DNA of 64,000 bases from Candidatus Nitrosocosmicus oleophilus (GTDB lineage: Archaea > Thermoproteota > Nitrososphaeria > Nitrososphaerales > Nitrososphaeraceae): the NCBI RefSeq assembly GCF_000802205.1, contig NZ_CP012850.1:186001-250000 (forward strand), written 5' to 3'. Positions within the stretch are counted from its first letter, which is position 1. The number at the start of each line of letters is the position of its first letter. The position numbers and the translations under genes are program-made. The notes below the pieces were generated by a model, which made no database searches, was not told the origin of the DNA, and saw only the letters and a program-made list of their open reading frames with translations. This document shows, piece by piece, positions 47,347 through 56,097 of the stretch.

Positions 47347-48099
47347 TTGAACTCTAAAAGATCAAGTTTAACTGTTTTTTTTATGATTTTGACATTTTCC
47401 ACAGGTCTAGTTTCTGTGAATTTACCAGTTACAGCAAATGCACAGAACAACGCCTTATCTCAAAGAGGGAATGGGAACTCCGACCAGCAAACCGAACAAT
47501 TACAATCTTCTGAACAGAATAGTCAGGTTGGTTCTGGCTATAGCAGTATATTATCAGGAAATAACGTCTTTTGTCGAAACATAAGCCAAAATGAAATTAT
47601 GGACTATCAGATCGGTTCATGCTTTAATGATAATGACGATCCTGTGAGTACGATTTCAGATCTTCATTATACTTTTAATATTCAATCGACAGTGTCACCA
47701 TCTTGTTTGGAAGTTACTCTACTTTGCAATACTAATTTAGGATTTGTCGGCATGATACCAATGACACAAGAAACTCATCCCATAATTGTAAATCAACAGA
47801 TCGCTTATGACGAAGATATGAGAACGACATTTTATTTACCTGGATACATTGCAGAGAATATTCGCAGTGGAGATTATCTCTTTACCATTCACATCTTCTA
47901 TAACAAATCTGTATCTGTTGCAGGTCAATCATTCGAGACGACAGTTAAAGGTACAGGACCTCCCAATTTGTTACTAAAATGTAATGAGTTTCAAAGTGGA
48001 ACGAATCCAGGGCTAGTGGATTGTACTGGTCAATCCAAAGAAGGTCTATTGGAAAGGGATTTTGATGTTGACATCTTGTTTGAAACCAAACCCATTTAA
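47347..48099 (+). CDS. secreted Q/N-repeat protein with C-terminal domain
   Basis: 250 residues from TTG at 47347. Signal peptide ending T-A-N-A-Q, one family repeat (Q-L-Q-S-S-E-Q-N-S-Q-V-G-S-G ... S-G-N-N-V-F-C), then a ~150-residue beta-rich C-terminal domain with Cys pairs (P-S-C-L-E-V-T-L-L-C). It sits just behind IS copy 1 but keeps its promoter block intact. Surface protein of unknown role. Confidence 0.8.
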   Translation: MNSKRSSLTVFFMILTFSTGLVSVNLPVTANAQNNALSQRGNGNSDQQTEQLQSSEQNSQVGSGYSSILSGNNVFCRNISQNEIMDYQIGSCFNDNDDPVSTISDLHYTFNIQSTVSPSCLEVTLLCNTNLGFVGMIPMTQETHPIIVNQQIAYDEDMRTTFYLPGYIAENIRSGDYLFTIHIFYNKSVSVAGQSFETTVKGTGPPNLLLKCNEFQSGTNPGLVDCTGQSKEGLLERDFDVDILFETKPI

Positions 48100-48139
48100 T
48101 CCGATCTGAATATCAGCAACCAACAACAACCAGGGCATA

Positions 48140-48190
48140 CAATTTGGGGGCGTGTGAGGATTGTTCCGGGTGGTTATAGGATTCTAATAT
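48140..48190 (+). repeat. dispersed repeat, A-type degenerate
   Basis: AATTTGGGGGCGTGTGAGGA, then GGTTATAGGATTCTAAT. Confidence 0.65.
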
Positions 48191-48283
48191 TATTGTCTAG
48201 TAACATTTGCAAAAATCTTACATTCGATGCCCAATCCAATTGATAGGTATCCTTAAATATGAACTTGAAGCCCTGGTTCAATA

Positions 48284-49672
48284 ATGAAAATCCATGCTAT
48301 TAATTCTCATGCAAGAAAGTATACGAATTTAGACTCTTCATCATCTAAAAGAATGTATGTAAAGATAGTGGTAATGACAATGTTGATTATTCTTGTTACA
48401 GCCGTTTTTTGTCTTTGTTTCTTTCTTTCTCCTTCCATAACGACATCCGCTTACGCACAAGGTAATTACGGTCTAAAGACGTTCGAAAGCAGGGATTTAG
48501 TAATTGATCTAGGAAATGGATTAAAGACTGAAGCCCAGCTTACACTTCCTTTAATAGGAGAGGGTCCATTTCCTGGTGTCCTCCTTGTCCATGGTTCTGG
48601 CGTAGCAGACAAGGATTATTATGTAAATAGCAAAATTGCACCATTTAAACAAATATCCCAGTATCTTTCCGAACGTGGATTTGCGGTATTAAAGTATGAT
48701 AAGAGAGGAGTAGGTCCAAACTTTACTGTTGCAGATGCTAATGTATGGGGAAATGTAACTTTTGATGATCTAAAACAAGACGCAGAGAGGGCATTAGATG
48801 TTTTAGTTAAGCAACCAGAAGTAGATCCAAACAAAATAACAATAATAGGCCATAGCGAGGGCACTACCATAACACCAAGGGTTGCAATTGATAATCCCTC
48901 AAAAGTAAAAAATATAGTTTTGATGGGAGCAGCTGCTAACAATACCCAGGATCTAGTTTACTTTCGCGAAGTAACTGTACCTCTACTATATGCTCAAAAG
49001 GTTTTAGATCGCAATAATACTGGATTAATATCAATATCAGAAGGAATTGTGGATCCCATATTCAATTTCCTGACTAGAAATTTCACAATGCTTTTAAATA
49101 CTCTTACTACAAATGAGACCAATATGCAATTAAATTCACACAAACAACAAAACAATGCTATTGAAGATGGATATATGAGTATCACCAATGAACTAAAACA
49201 GAAACTGATAGAACAAGCTAAAGCACTCTCAACTATAATTCCCGGTAAAAAATGTATTGAAACAGGTGGATGTCCTGTATGGCTTAATTCACAGTATGTA
49301 TTACAACCAAATATGGACATAATCGGCAATGTCCCTCACTCTATTAGTATTCTAATACTGCAAGGTGGCAATGATACTGCAACACCACTTCAGCAGGCCT
49401 TTTTGTTGCAACAAGCACTAATAGATGCAAAACATCCTGATCACACTTTGATAACCTATCCAAATCTAGGTCATGGATTCCATCGACAATCTGAATGGAT
49501 GCCTGTTTTAGAAGGCATACAGTCATACGTATTGGCGGACCTTTTCTCATGGCTTTCAGATCATTCGGGATTTTCAGGAAATGCTACCGTTATCAACTTT
49601 AATGCCAGTAGTATGGAACCAACATTTAAGAACTCATCGTCGTCAAATAATACAAATGACCAACTGATTTAG
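48284..49672 (+). CDS. secreted alpha/beta hydrolase
   Basis: 462 residues; ATG start. N-terminal membrane/signal segment (residues ~25-58). Hydrolase fold: V-L-L-V-H-G-S-G oxyanion loop (99-106), nucleophile elbow G-H-S191-E-G, acid region L-I-L-Q-G-G-N-D-T-A-T-P and catalytic His in N-L-G-H-G-F-H. Resembles the dienelactone hydrolase/S9-like esterases acting outside the cell. An additional ~120-residue insert sits between nucleophile and acid. Specific substrate unknown. Confidence 0.9.
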   Translation: MKIHAINSHARKYTNLDSSSSKRMYVKIVVMTMLIILVTAVFCLCFFLSPSITTSAYAQGNYGLKTFESRDLVIDLGNGLKTEAQLTLPLIGEGPFPGVLLVHGSGVADKDYYVNSKIAPFKQISQYLSERGFAVLKYDKRGVGPNFTVADANVWGNVTFDDLKQDAERALDVLVKQPEVDPNKITIIGHSEGTTITPRVAIDNPSKVKNIVLMGAAANNTQDLVYFREVTVPLLYAQKVLDRNNTGLISISEGIVDPIFNFLTRNFTMLLNTLTTNETNMQLNSHKQQNNAIEDGYMSITNELKQKLIEQAKALSTIIPGKKCIETGGCPVWLNSQYVLQPNMDIIGNVPHSISILILQGGNDTATPLQQAFLLQQALIDAKHPDHTLITYPNLGHGFHRQSEWMPVLEGIQSYVLADLFSWLSDHSGFSGNATVINFNASSMEPTFKNSSSSNNTNDQLI

Positions 49673-49884
49673 AGATGAAATCTCTGAAAAAATTTTGGAA
49701 CAAATGTTTGGAATCTTATAGATTGTGGTACATTGTAGTAGCCATCAAATTTAAAATCCCTATTGTAGATAGAATCCGCTCTGATATTGACTTATTTATG
49801 TTACACTATAGAAAAGGGGAACCCGGCTCAAAATAAGGATTAAGTACGTTCAAGTGGCGAACTCATTGATTTTCGATGATTACA

Positions 49885-50040
49885 ACCGTGGAGACACGGT
49901 TCAAGGTTGAAAACGATACAAGATCCATTAGTCACAAGTGTCTAAAAAGGTTCAAATCTAAAGTATTATCATTACCATTATAGGATCAGCAAGTTTGGGA
50001 GCGGGGGATTAGTGCCGATACCGGTTCTTTAATAGAGACT
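49885..50040 (+). repeat. composite dispersed repeat (B-type, linker, C-type)
   Basis: ACCGTGGAGACACGGTTCAA, GGTTGAAAACGATAC; linker with AAAAAGGTTCAAATC and ATTATCATTACC; second unit GTTTGGGAGCGGGGGATTAG, GTGCCGATACCGG. The 3' module here (C-type) is shared with 54072. Confidence 0.8.
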
Positions 50041-50174
50041 CTAGGATGTATAGAGTGATGAAAATATTAAGATTAAGATTATCAATTATAATATACTTTG
50101 TGAAGAATAAGATGTATTTTAACTCAATTGTGGTATCATTATTTTGCAAGGGAGGCTTAGTTTTGAATTCAATG

Positions 50175-51314
50175 TCAGTTGCACCTAGCAGTAAGGGCTA
50201 AACCTTGATCAAATTCTGGTTTAACATTCTTCCAATTGTCCACAACTATATTTATTGCTCCGTCATCTATTAGTTTGGTATTATCTGTTACGTTCCGTGA
50301 GCCAATATAACCTAGATGATTGTCCCCTCTGTTAATAATATCCCCTTTAGAAAATGTAAAGTCTATATTTTTATCTCCATCTGCATCACAAGTAGGGGCA
50401 ATTTCATTTTCTACATTTGATTCTTTATAATTTTGAGGTAGCGATGTTGTTATAGGATATGGAAGAATCTGATACCCGTTTTGTCCAAGGGCCCAATCTC
50501 CATATTCATAGGAGGGATAAATTTGCATCAATGCCTTTGGTTCTAAATAGTTGTCATTAGGACTATAGAGGTTGTAAAAATCCGTTACTTCTTGTTCTAT
50601 TGCATTTCCATAAGCAATTGTTTTTTCTGTCCATAGGTTTGTCCAATCATTAGTGATGTCTAAAATATTTTTTGATACCTCTTCGTTATCCACAGCAGCT
50701 CCTAGCAAGTGAACTGAAGTTACGGTATAATTATTATTATTCCAACTATCATTCTTGTGTAAGCTGTCAAGACTGCTAAGGATCACTCTAGCTCCTAAAG
50801 AATGACTAATAAGCCTAATTTTGCTCTCTTTGTTTTCGCTATTGCATTTATCTGCATAATCGATAATAAACTGTGCAAGCTTGGGGCCATTATCCCTTGC
50901 AATACTTTTTGCATGATTCCATCCTGAAAGACCGGAATCAGATAGCGAACTTGTGGTATTTGAATCCCAGCTAAAACTAATCAAAGGTAGACTATAGTTA
51001 TTAGCTTGCAAAGACATCCAAGTTCTGTTGTATCTTTCATTAGCCATTGGTTCATTAAGTCCCCATCCGTGAATAAACACGCCGATTTCGGGAGGACAGT
51101 TAGGAATGTTTGAGGCATCATAGTCCGTTGAATTATGTCCCTGAAGCATTTGACCCGTGTCCAGATCATAATGTCCGCGCGTAAATATTAATGGATTTGA
51201 ATACGTTTGTCCCCACACAGAGGATAATGCGTAAGATACTACAATTGAACTTGTAAGAATAAAAATTATGACAATCAAAAACCTATAATTTGTATTTTTT
51301 TTCATGAAGACCAT
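50175..51314 (-). CDS. secreted lipase-like alpha/beta hydrolase
   Basis: 379 residues; ATG at 51314 or 51305. Signal peptide (FLIVIIFILTSSIVVSYAL). Oxyanion loop G-V-F-I-H-G-W-G and nucleophile elbow S-H-S172-L-G-A-R-V are clear; a likely His is in G-D-N-H-L-G-Y (about 343). The family resembles DUF900/lipase-3-type exported hydrolases. Convergent with the hydrolase at 48284, so two exported hydrolases flank the composite repeat. Confidence 0.85.
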   Translation of the reverse strand: MVFMKKNTNYRFLIVIIFILTSSIVVSYALSSVWGQTYSNPLIFTRGHYDLDTGQMLQGHNSTDYDASNIPNCPPEIGVFIHGWGLNEPMANERYNRTWMSLQANNYSLPLISFSWDSNTTSSLSDSGLSGWNHAKSIARDNGPKLAQFIIDYADKCNSENKESKIRLISHSLGARVILSSLDSLHKNDSWNNNNYTVTSVHLLGAAVDNEEVSKNILDITNDWTNLWTEKTIAYGNAIEQEVTDFYNLYSPNDNYLEPKALMQIYPSYEYGDWALGQNGYQILPYPITTSLPQNYKESNVENEIAPTCDADGDKNIDFTFSKGDIINRGDNHLGYIGSRNVTDNTKLIDDGAINIVVDNWKNVKPEFDQGLALTARCN

Positions 51315-51504
51315 TCTATGAAGTTATTTAAATATTGATTGCTATTGGGAATAAATGGATATAGCAAAACATTAAGACAAATTATGTTTTTCTATAGGTT
51401 ATTAGAACAATTAGTTGCTATTATAACCTCATGGGAAGTGAGTGGGCTAAATTTCATATAAAGTATATTGTTTCGGTCATGAAATTAACTAGAGCAAGCG
51501 TCGT

Positions 51505-51565
51505 ACACAACATATACTAGTCCGAGCGCATGGGGATTAAGTTCCCTGTGGTAATAGAGTCCTAT
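51505..51565 (+). repeat. dispersed repeat, A-type
   Basis: ACATATACTAGTCCGAGCGC, ATGGGGATTAAGTTCCC, GGTAATAGAGTCCTATAG. It abuts the 482-bp duplicated segment. Confidence 0.82.
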
Positions 51566-52043
51566 AGTAATTCGAGGATATCACAGTTTTTAGACCACAA
51601 CCTGGACTATTCTTAAACCGGATTTGTATCCTTAATATGCCTTCTAATCCTTGACCATGCTTGTTTAGTTTTATAATCCATAGGCCGAATATCTGATTCT
51701 TTAAGTTTTCCATAATGCTCAAATTCTCGAGCAAATGCTGATTGTATTCTATTTAGGACCTCTAATCTATCAGTTCCTACAATCACAGATTCAGTGGTAT
51801 TTATTCCAAAATCATCAAGAATCTCTTCAGTAGGGATTTTGAGTATTCCTAAATGTATGTCTATAGGAATGGGATTAAACTCATAACCATCTATTGAATA
51901 TGGTTGAAATAAGAATCGCGGCATAGAAAAAGGTATTAACCATACTAGAATTTAATAATTGCAACATACGAAAGATGAGCCGAAATAATATTTATTATAA
52001 ATGTAGAAACAGCATCTGTGGGGACACGGTTCAAGGTTGAATA
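51562..52043 (+). repeat. 482-bp duplicated segment (copy 1)
   Basis: Identical by eye to 61371-61852, in direct orientation, 9809 bases apart. It contains the 103-aa orphan gene with its upstream region. The left limit lies at the A-type repeat end and the right limit inside a B-type repeat. Confidence 0.9.
51613..51924 (-). CDS. orphan 103-aa protein (copy 1)
   Basis: 103 residues; ATG start. Beta-strand N-terminal part (FLFQPYSIDGYEFNPIPIDI), then helices (EEILDDFGINTTESVIVGTD ... R-L-E-V-L-N-R-I-Q-S-A-F-A-R-E). Ends Q-A-W-S-R-I-R-R-H-I-K. Not recognised. Three copies in this window (also 61422 and the divergent 32244) mean the family is actively copied; role unknown. Confidence 0.7.
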   Translation of the reverse strand: MPRFLFQPYSIDGYEFNPIPIDIHLGILKIPTEEILDDFGINTTESVIVGTDRLEVLNRIQSAFAREFEHYGKLKESDIRPMDYKTKQAWSRIRRHIKDTNPV

Positions 52044-52175
52044 GAATCTAGTATTAACTTGATACGAGTGTTTGAAAAAGATTAAAATCCCGGCTAGACC
52101 TAATATCATTACCATATAAAGTATCATTTAGTTCGGGCGCGTGGGGATACGATTCAAGATTGAATAGAATCCAAG
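52012..52175 (+). repeat. composite dispersed repeat (B-type, linker, B-type; best-preserved)
   Basis: CATCTGTGGGGACACGGTTC, AAGGTTGAATAGAATC; linker with AGATTAAAATCCCGGC and CTAATATCATTACCATATAA; second TTCGGGCGCGTGGGGATACG, ATTCAAGATTGAATAGAATC. The DHFR-like gene end follows 35 bases on. Confidence 0.9.
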
Positions 52176-52210
52176 CATATAATACAGTAAAAATAAATTA
52201 CTTCCTACTT

Positions 52211-52798
52211 TCAATTTTTCTTTACTTCATAGTGGAGCAAATCCAGACCGCAGTCAAATACCTTGGATTCGATCAATGTAAGTTTTTGGATCTCTTTTGA
52301 GTCTCTGAAGATAGTCTTTCCGTTTCCTATTATAAGGGGATTAACAAATAGATAAAACTCGTCAATTAGTTTTTCTTTAATCAAGGAAGAATCGAACGAA
52401 ACTCCACCGTAAACTATGATATCTTTACCTGGTTGGCTCTTTAACTTGAATATTTCGTCATTCAGATCACCTGTCGCAACAACAGTATTTGTCCACTCAG
52501 ATTTGTCTAATGTCTTTGTGAACACAACTTTTGGAATTTCAACCATCTTTGTAGCGATTGCATTCATTGGGTCATCAGGTTTATTCGCAACTTCTGTCCA
52601 AAACGGAATAAAGCCATCAACCATTTTTCGTCCCATAATAATAGTATCAACTGATTCAGTTATTTCGTTTATATATTTTATATAGTCGTTATCCCAAACT
52701 AACCAATCCATTTCATTGTTGGGTCCTGCGATGCAACCGTCAACTGAAATTTGCACCTGCATTCTTAATTTTCTCATAGCCTTTTTGTTATCATCCAT
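52211..52798 (-). CDS. DHFR/RibD C-terminal-like reductase
   Basis: 195 residues; ATG start. Same family and motifs as 11421: VQISVDGCIAGP, NEMDWLVW, I-I-M-G-R-K-M, KVVFTKTLDKSEW, DIIVYGGVSFDSSLI and L-D-L-L-H-Y-E-V-K. Complete. The leader peptide sits 22 bases upstream and a B-type composite repeat follows the gene's 3' end. Confidence 0.92.
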   Translation of the reverse strand: MDDNKKAMRKLRMQVQISVDGCIAGPNNEMDWLVWDNDYIKYINEITESVDTIIMGRKMVDGFIPFWTEVANKPDDPMNAIATKMVEIPKVVFTKTLDKSEWTNTVVATGDLNDEIFKLKSQPGKDIIVYGGVSFDSSLIKEKLIDEFYLFVNPLIIGNGKTIFRDSKEIQKLTLIESKVFDCGLDLLHYEVKKN

Positions 52799-52820
52799 CT
52801 ATATTTTCTCCTCCTCCAAT

Positions 52821-52898
52821 TCATCTAAGGATCTGTTTTCTCCTTCTGATAAATTCAGTTGATTCAAAAATATATGCTTGAAAATTAGGATTAGTCAT
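52821..52898 (-). CDS. conserved leader peptide upstream of DHFR-like gene (copy 3)
   Basis: 25 residues beginning MTNPNFQAYIFESTEF. Homologous to leaders at 101 and 12028; the C-terminal part differs. Followed by a GGAGGAGG-like ribosome-binding site (about 52805-52815) for the reductase. Confidence 0.55.
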   Translation of the reverse strand: MTNPNFQAYIFESTEFIRRRKQILR

Positions 52899-52920
52899 GA
52901 TATATAGGGCAGTAGCGGTC

Positions 52921-52953
52921 CTAATAAGCATAGATGGGATCAAAAGTATATTA
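52921..52953 (-). promoter_or_regulatory. conserved promoter-like block of DHFR-like unit (copy 3)
   Basis: On the minus strand TATACTTTTGATCCC then CATCTATGCTTATTAGG; same order as at 221 and 12136. Confidence 0.48.
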
Positions 52954-53165
52954 AAAGTTCCTTTCTGGTAAAAAACTTTTTTCACATATTTCAGATCTCT
53001 AGTCCAATTTGAGTTCCCATCTCTGCAAGTTTTGAAATAACTTAATACCTTATGCCAGACCTTACTGGTTTCGTTCTTTTATTATGTCTCCTGAGCCAGT
53101 CTGACTATTAGGACGGTTCTTCACTAAATATATTAGATTATGCGATCAAAAAGTATTCAACCAGA

Positions 53166-53250
53166 CAAAACTATTCTAATATTTTACTACTCAATCTAAA
53201 AGTCATAATTAACAATAGTCATTATATTGATAATTCAATTCTAATTTCCA
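53166..53250 (+). promoter_or_regulatory. shared promoter block of secreted Q/N-repeat genes (copy 4)
   Basis: AAAACTATTCTAATATTTTA, CTCAATCTAAAAGTCATAAT, TAACAATAGTCA, TTATATT centred 26 bases before the TTG start. Confidence 0.78.
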
Positions 53251-53868
53251 TTGGATAGTAAAAGATTATGTTTGACTGCATTTTTTACTATGCTAACTTT
53301 ATCAACCGGGTTAATTTCAATTAACTGCTCGCTTTCCCCTGCAAATGCGCAAAATAATGTTTTATCTCAGAAAGGGAATAATAATGAAGCAGAACAAGAC
53401 ACCGAACAATCACGAGTATCCGAACAAGATAATCAAGTAGTTTCAGGAGATAGCAATGTATTATCAGGAAACAATGTATTATGTCAAGACCAAAATAACT
53501 CGGATCTGACTCAGTTGAGCGAGGTATGTGATTCTGAATCATTAGAAAATCCAAATGGAAATACTCTTTTTGTATTTTCTGTTACTACGGGTTCCCCAGG
53601 ATTGGTCCCATCTACCAATTTGAATATTATATTTGATGGAAGAATAGTTTTTAACCAAACAATAATAGACGCAACTGCTAAACGTATCACTATAGACGGG
53701 CAAGCATCTTCATTTTTGATAGCTAAGGGAACGACCAATAATTTCGAGATTAAGGACATGAAATCTTCTGCGGGTGCCACCTGTCAACATACTTTAAAAA
53801 CATTTGAATGCGGATGGAATGGAGTATACCTTCATTCCCCCATCTTAGTTTTAACATTGTGGGGTTAA
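53251..53868 (+). CDS. secreted Q/N-repeat protein
   Basis: 205 residues from TTG at 53251. Signal peptide ending P-A-N-A-Q; family repeat E-Q-S-R-V-S-E-Q-D-N-Q-V-V-S-G-D-S-N-V-L then S-G-N-N-V-L-C-Q-D-Q-N-N; C-terminal beta domain (LFVFSVTTGSPGLVPSTNLN) with a C-Q-H and E-C-G-W pair. Intact paralogue. Next to a possible fragment at 54163. Confidence 0.8.
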   Translation: MDSKRLCLTAFFTMLTLSTGLISINCSLSPANAQNNVLSQKGNNNEAEQDTEQSRVSEQDNQVVSGDSNVLSGNNVLCQDQNNSDLTQLSEVCDSESLENPNGNTLFVFSVTTGSPGLVPSTNLNIIFDGRIVFNQTIIDATAKRITIDGQASSFLIAKGTTNNFEIKDMKSSAGATCQHTLKTFECGWNGVYLHSPILVLTLWG

Positions 53869-54071
53869 CCATAAAACGACATTCTGATTTTGCCTTAGAC
53901 GAGTGTTAACGTACTGTATTATATAAATCTCTTTTGTGGGATCAGCGCTCCCCCTTTGGAAAACGTCGTACTTGATGTAATATTCACCAAATTCTAGAGA
54001 TAATGGGTAAAGATATAATAATTACATAGTTTCACGACCGATTAATTTACGTTAGACAGAAATAAATGATA

Positions 54072-54145
54072 TTACTATAATAGAGATCGATGAGTTTGGG
54101 CGCGTGGGGATTCGTGCCGATATCGGTATTTTAAATAGGATTTCA
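54072..54145 (+). repeat. dispersed repeat, C-type
   Basis: ACTATAATAGAGATCGATGA, GTTTGGGCGCGTGGGGATTC, GTGCCGATATCGGTATTTT. The C-type 3' module contains the palindrome CCGATATCGG. Confidence 0.8.
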
Positions 54146-54162
54146 GTATTTTGTAACACACA

Positions 54163-54597
54163 TTGACATATAAAAATTTGATCCAAAGTTTGGTATCGGG
54201 CATCTTAAAGGTGTGTTTGGGGGATAACAATCAACCTCCAACCACACCTAACCCAGAAACCACTAAATTCCCTACGAATTACATAGAGTTTGGAGCAGAT
54301 AGCCTTATTCAAGATACTCAAGTAAATATTGTAGTTAGTGATTCTACTAGCCAATATTCAAATACCTATGAACTGAATTTTGATGGACAAGATCCCGCGG
54401 ACGTAAGTGATCAATTCGTGATTCCAATAGGTGATCCATATACGGTAGATGTTATATTTCCTGCGGGATTAGAATTACCGCCTGTTAGTTTTGCAGGAAG
54501 TGATTGTCAACAAACCTCCACTTATACATGCTCCGGAACCATGGGCAATACGATTCAAAGTATTTCCATACTAATTAGTAACCCTTCATCATCTTGA
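54163..54597 (+). CDS. possible 5'-truncated secreted protein
   Basis: 144 residues from TTG at 54163. No clear signal peptide. A Pro/Thr linker (PPTTPNPE) leads into a beta-rich part (VNIVVSDSTSQYSNTYELNF) with two Cys near the end (D-C-Q-Q-T-S-T-Y-T-C). It resembles the C-terminal domains of the neighbouring secreted family without its repeat. Directly preceded by a C-type repeat, so the 5' end may have been lost. Confidence 0.5.
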   Translation: MTYKNLIQSLVSGILKVCLGDNNQPPTTPNPETTKFPTNYIEFGADSLIQDTQVNIVVSDSTSQYSNTYELNFDGQDPADVSDQFVIPIGDPYTVDVIFPAGLELPPVSFAGSDCQQTSTYTCSGTMGNTIQSISILISNPSSS

Positions 54598-55025
54598 ATT
54601 TACAAGGTATCCTAAAATTCATTTTTAATTTCTCATTGTGACATTGTGACTTGCTTTAGATATCCTGTTTACAGGAACCATTCTTCTAAAGATACAGAAG
54701 AACTCGATAGAAAAAATTAGTCTGTCATGATTCTTATTGAGGATTTATTTAAATGAAGTAAAAAAGCTAGAGACATCTATCACCAACACCGAGAGGCTCA
54801 CTTGGTAATCCCAAAACTATTCAACTTAATTTTTCCCATTGAAAACAAAAATACAAGTGGATCGAAAAAGGTAAGAGCAGGTAAGGTGGTGAATGGTCCA
54901 ATAAGGGAGCAATATGAAAATTGAAGAGATGAGTTATCTGGTGATTTTTGCCAATTGTGCTATCATAATGCAAACTAAAAAAACTGATTAATGACTTAAA
55001 CCAAGTCTAATAAATGATGATAATC
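54598..55025. other. gene-free stretch
   Basis: No supported gene, RNA or repeat. Confidence 0.45.
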
Positions 55026-55682
55026 CTACCATGAATTAATGTGTATTATTTTTTCTATAGGATCTCTTGGTGCAGGTTTAAAGGATGTTCCCTTATAGTA
55101 TGCTACAGGAAGCAATGCCACTTGCATAACTTTTTCATATGGGATCTTTAATAATTCAGCGGCCTCTTTTTCAAACAAAAGGTGAAAACTAGTCCAAGTT
55201 GTTCCCAACCCGTGTAACCTGGCAGCAAGCATAAAATTCCAAACTGCAGGAGCAATGGATCCCCATATAGCACTTTGGACTACCACGGAAACATTTGATC
55301 CGTCGGTTCTGCCTTCGATACAGGGAATAACAAATACAGGGACATTTCTTAAATTGTCTACCAAATATTTAGCAGATTCATATATTTTCCTCTGAGTTTT
55401 ACTCTTCTTTGGGTCATCAGAACTTGTAGTAGTGGCAACAGAAGTTGGTGAATTTATGTAGGATTGCCATCCTTTTCTAAAGAGATCAGATAATGAATTC
55501 TTTATTGATTGATCAGTGATAATCATAAAGTGCCAGTTCTGTCTATTAGAAGCAGTAGGAGCCTGCTGCGCTATTTCTATGCATTTTTCAACTAATTGAA
55601 TTTCCACAGGTTTTTCAAGATCAAGTCTCTTTCTTACAGCTCTTGTAGTTGTAAGTAGTTCTTCAGGAGTTAATGAAGTCAT
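55026..55682 (-). CDS. nitroreductase-family flavoprotein
   Basis: 218 residues; ATG start. FMN-binding nitroreductase pattern: T-R-A-V-R-K-R-L-D (about 13-21), A-Q-Q-A-P-T-A-S-N-R-Q-N-W (40-52), a central S-I-A-P-A-V-W-N-F-M-L-A-A-R-L-H-G-L-G-T (about 141-160) and final A-P-R-D-P-I-E. Reduces nitro or quinone-like compounds with NAD(P)H; physiological substrate unknown. Confidence 0.92.
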   Translation of the reverse strand: MTSLTPEELLTTTRAVRKRLDLEKPVEIQLVEKCIEIAQQAPTASNRQNWHFMIITDQSIKNSLSDLFRKGWQSYINSPTSVATTTSSDDPKKSKTQRKIYESAKYLVDNLRNVPVFVIPCIEGRTDGSNVSVVVQSAIWGSIAPAVWNFMLAARLHGLGTTWTSFHLLFEKEAAELLKIPYEKVMQVALLPVAYYKGTSFKPAPRDPIEKIIHINSW

Positions 55683-56097
55683 ACTTATGACCCTAAATCT
55701 TGATTTATAAGATTAATGAAAATTCCGATATACGTACAATTTATTATGATGGAATTAAAACATTGATCCATCTAAACATGCAGATATATTGGAAATTTGA
55801 AAATAGTTATTCATATACTGACTAGAGAAAGACCAAACTTTCTTGGATTGTCTATAAAAGAAATGAAATTACAAAATCAAGATCATAATTCAAATCAATC
55901 AAGGCACGTAAAATATTGTTAAGATCGGATTTGACAATGTGACAAGACCTAATTTTCATAATTTATCGTCTTCATGTAAAACAAAACATTTTGCATCCGA
56001 AGCTTCCAGGCCTCCGGTAATTGCTTTGATTAAATTAGGTAATAATATTACCAACATAGTTGCTCACCGGATTTTGAATTGACCAGGGTCGTCTTTG

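Noticed and set aside
55956-56057. 33-codon minus-strand frame with protein-like sequence
   Set aside because: Too short and not assignable; may be a gene fragment, so not listed.
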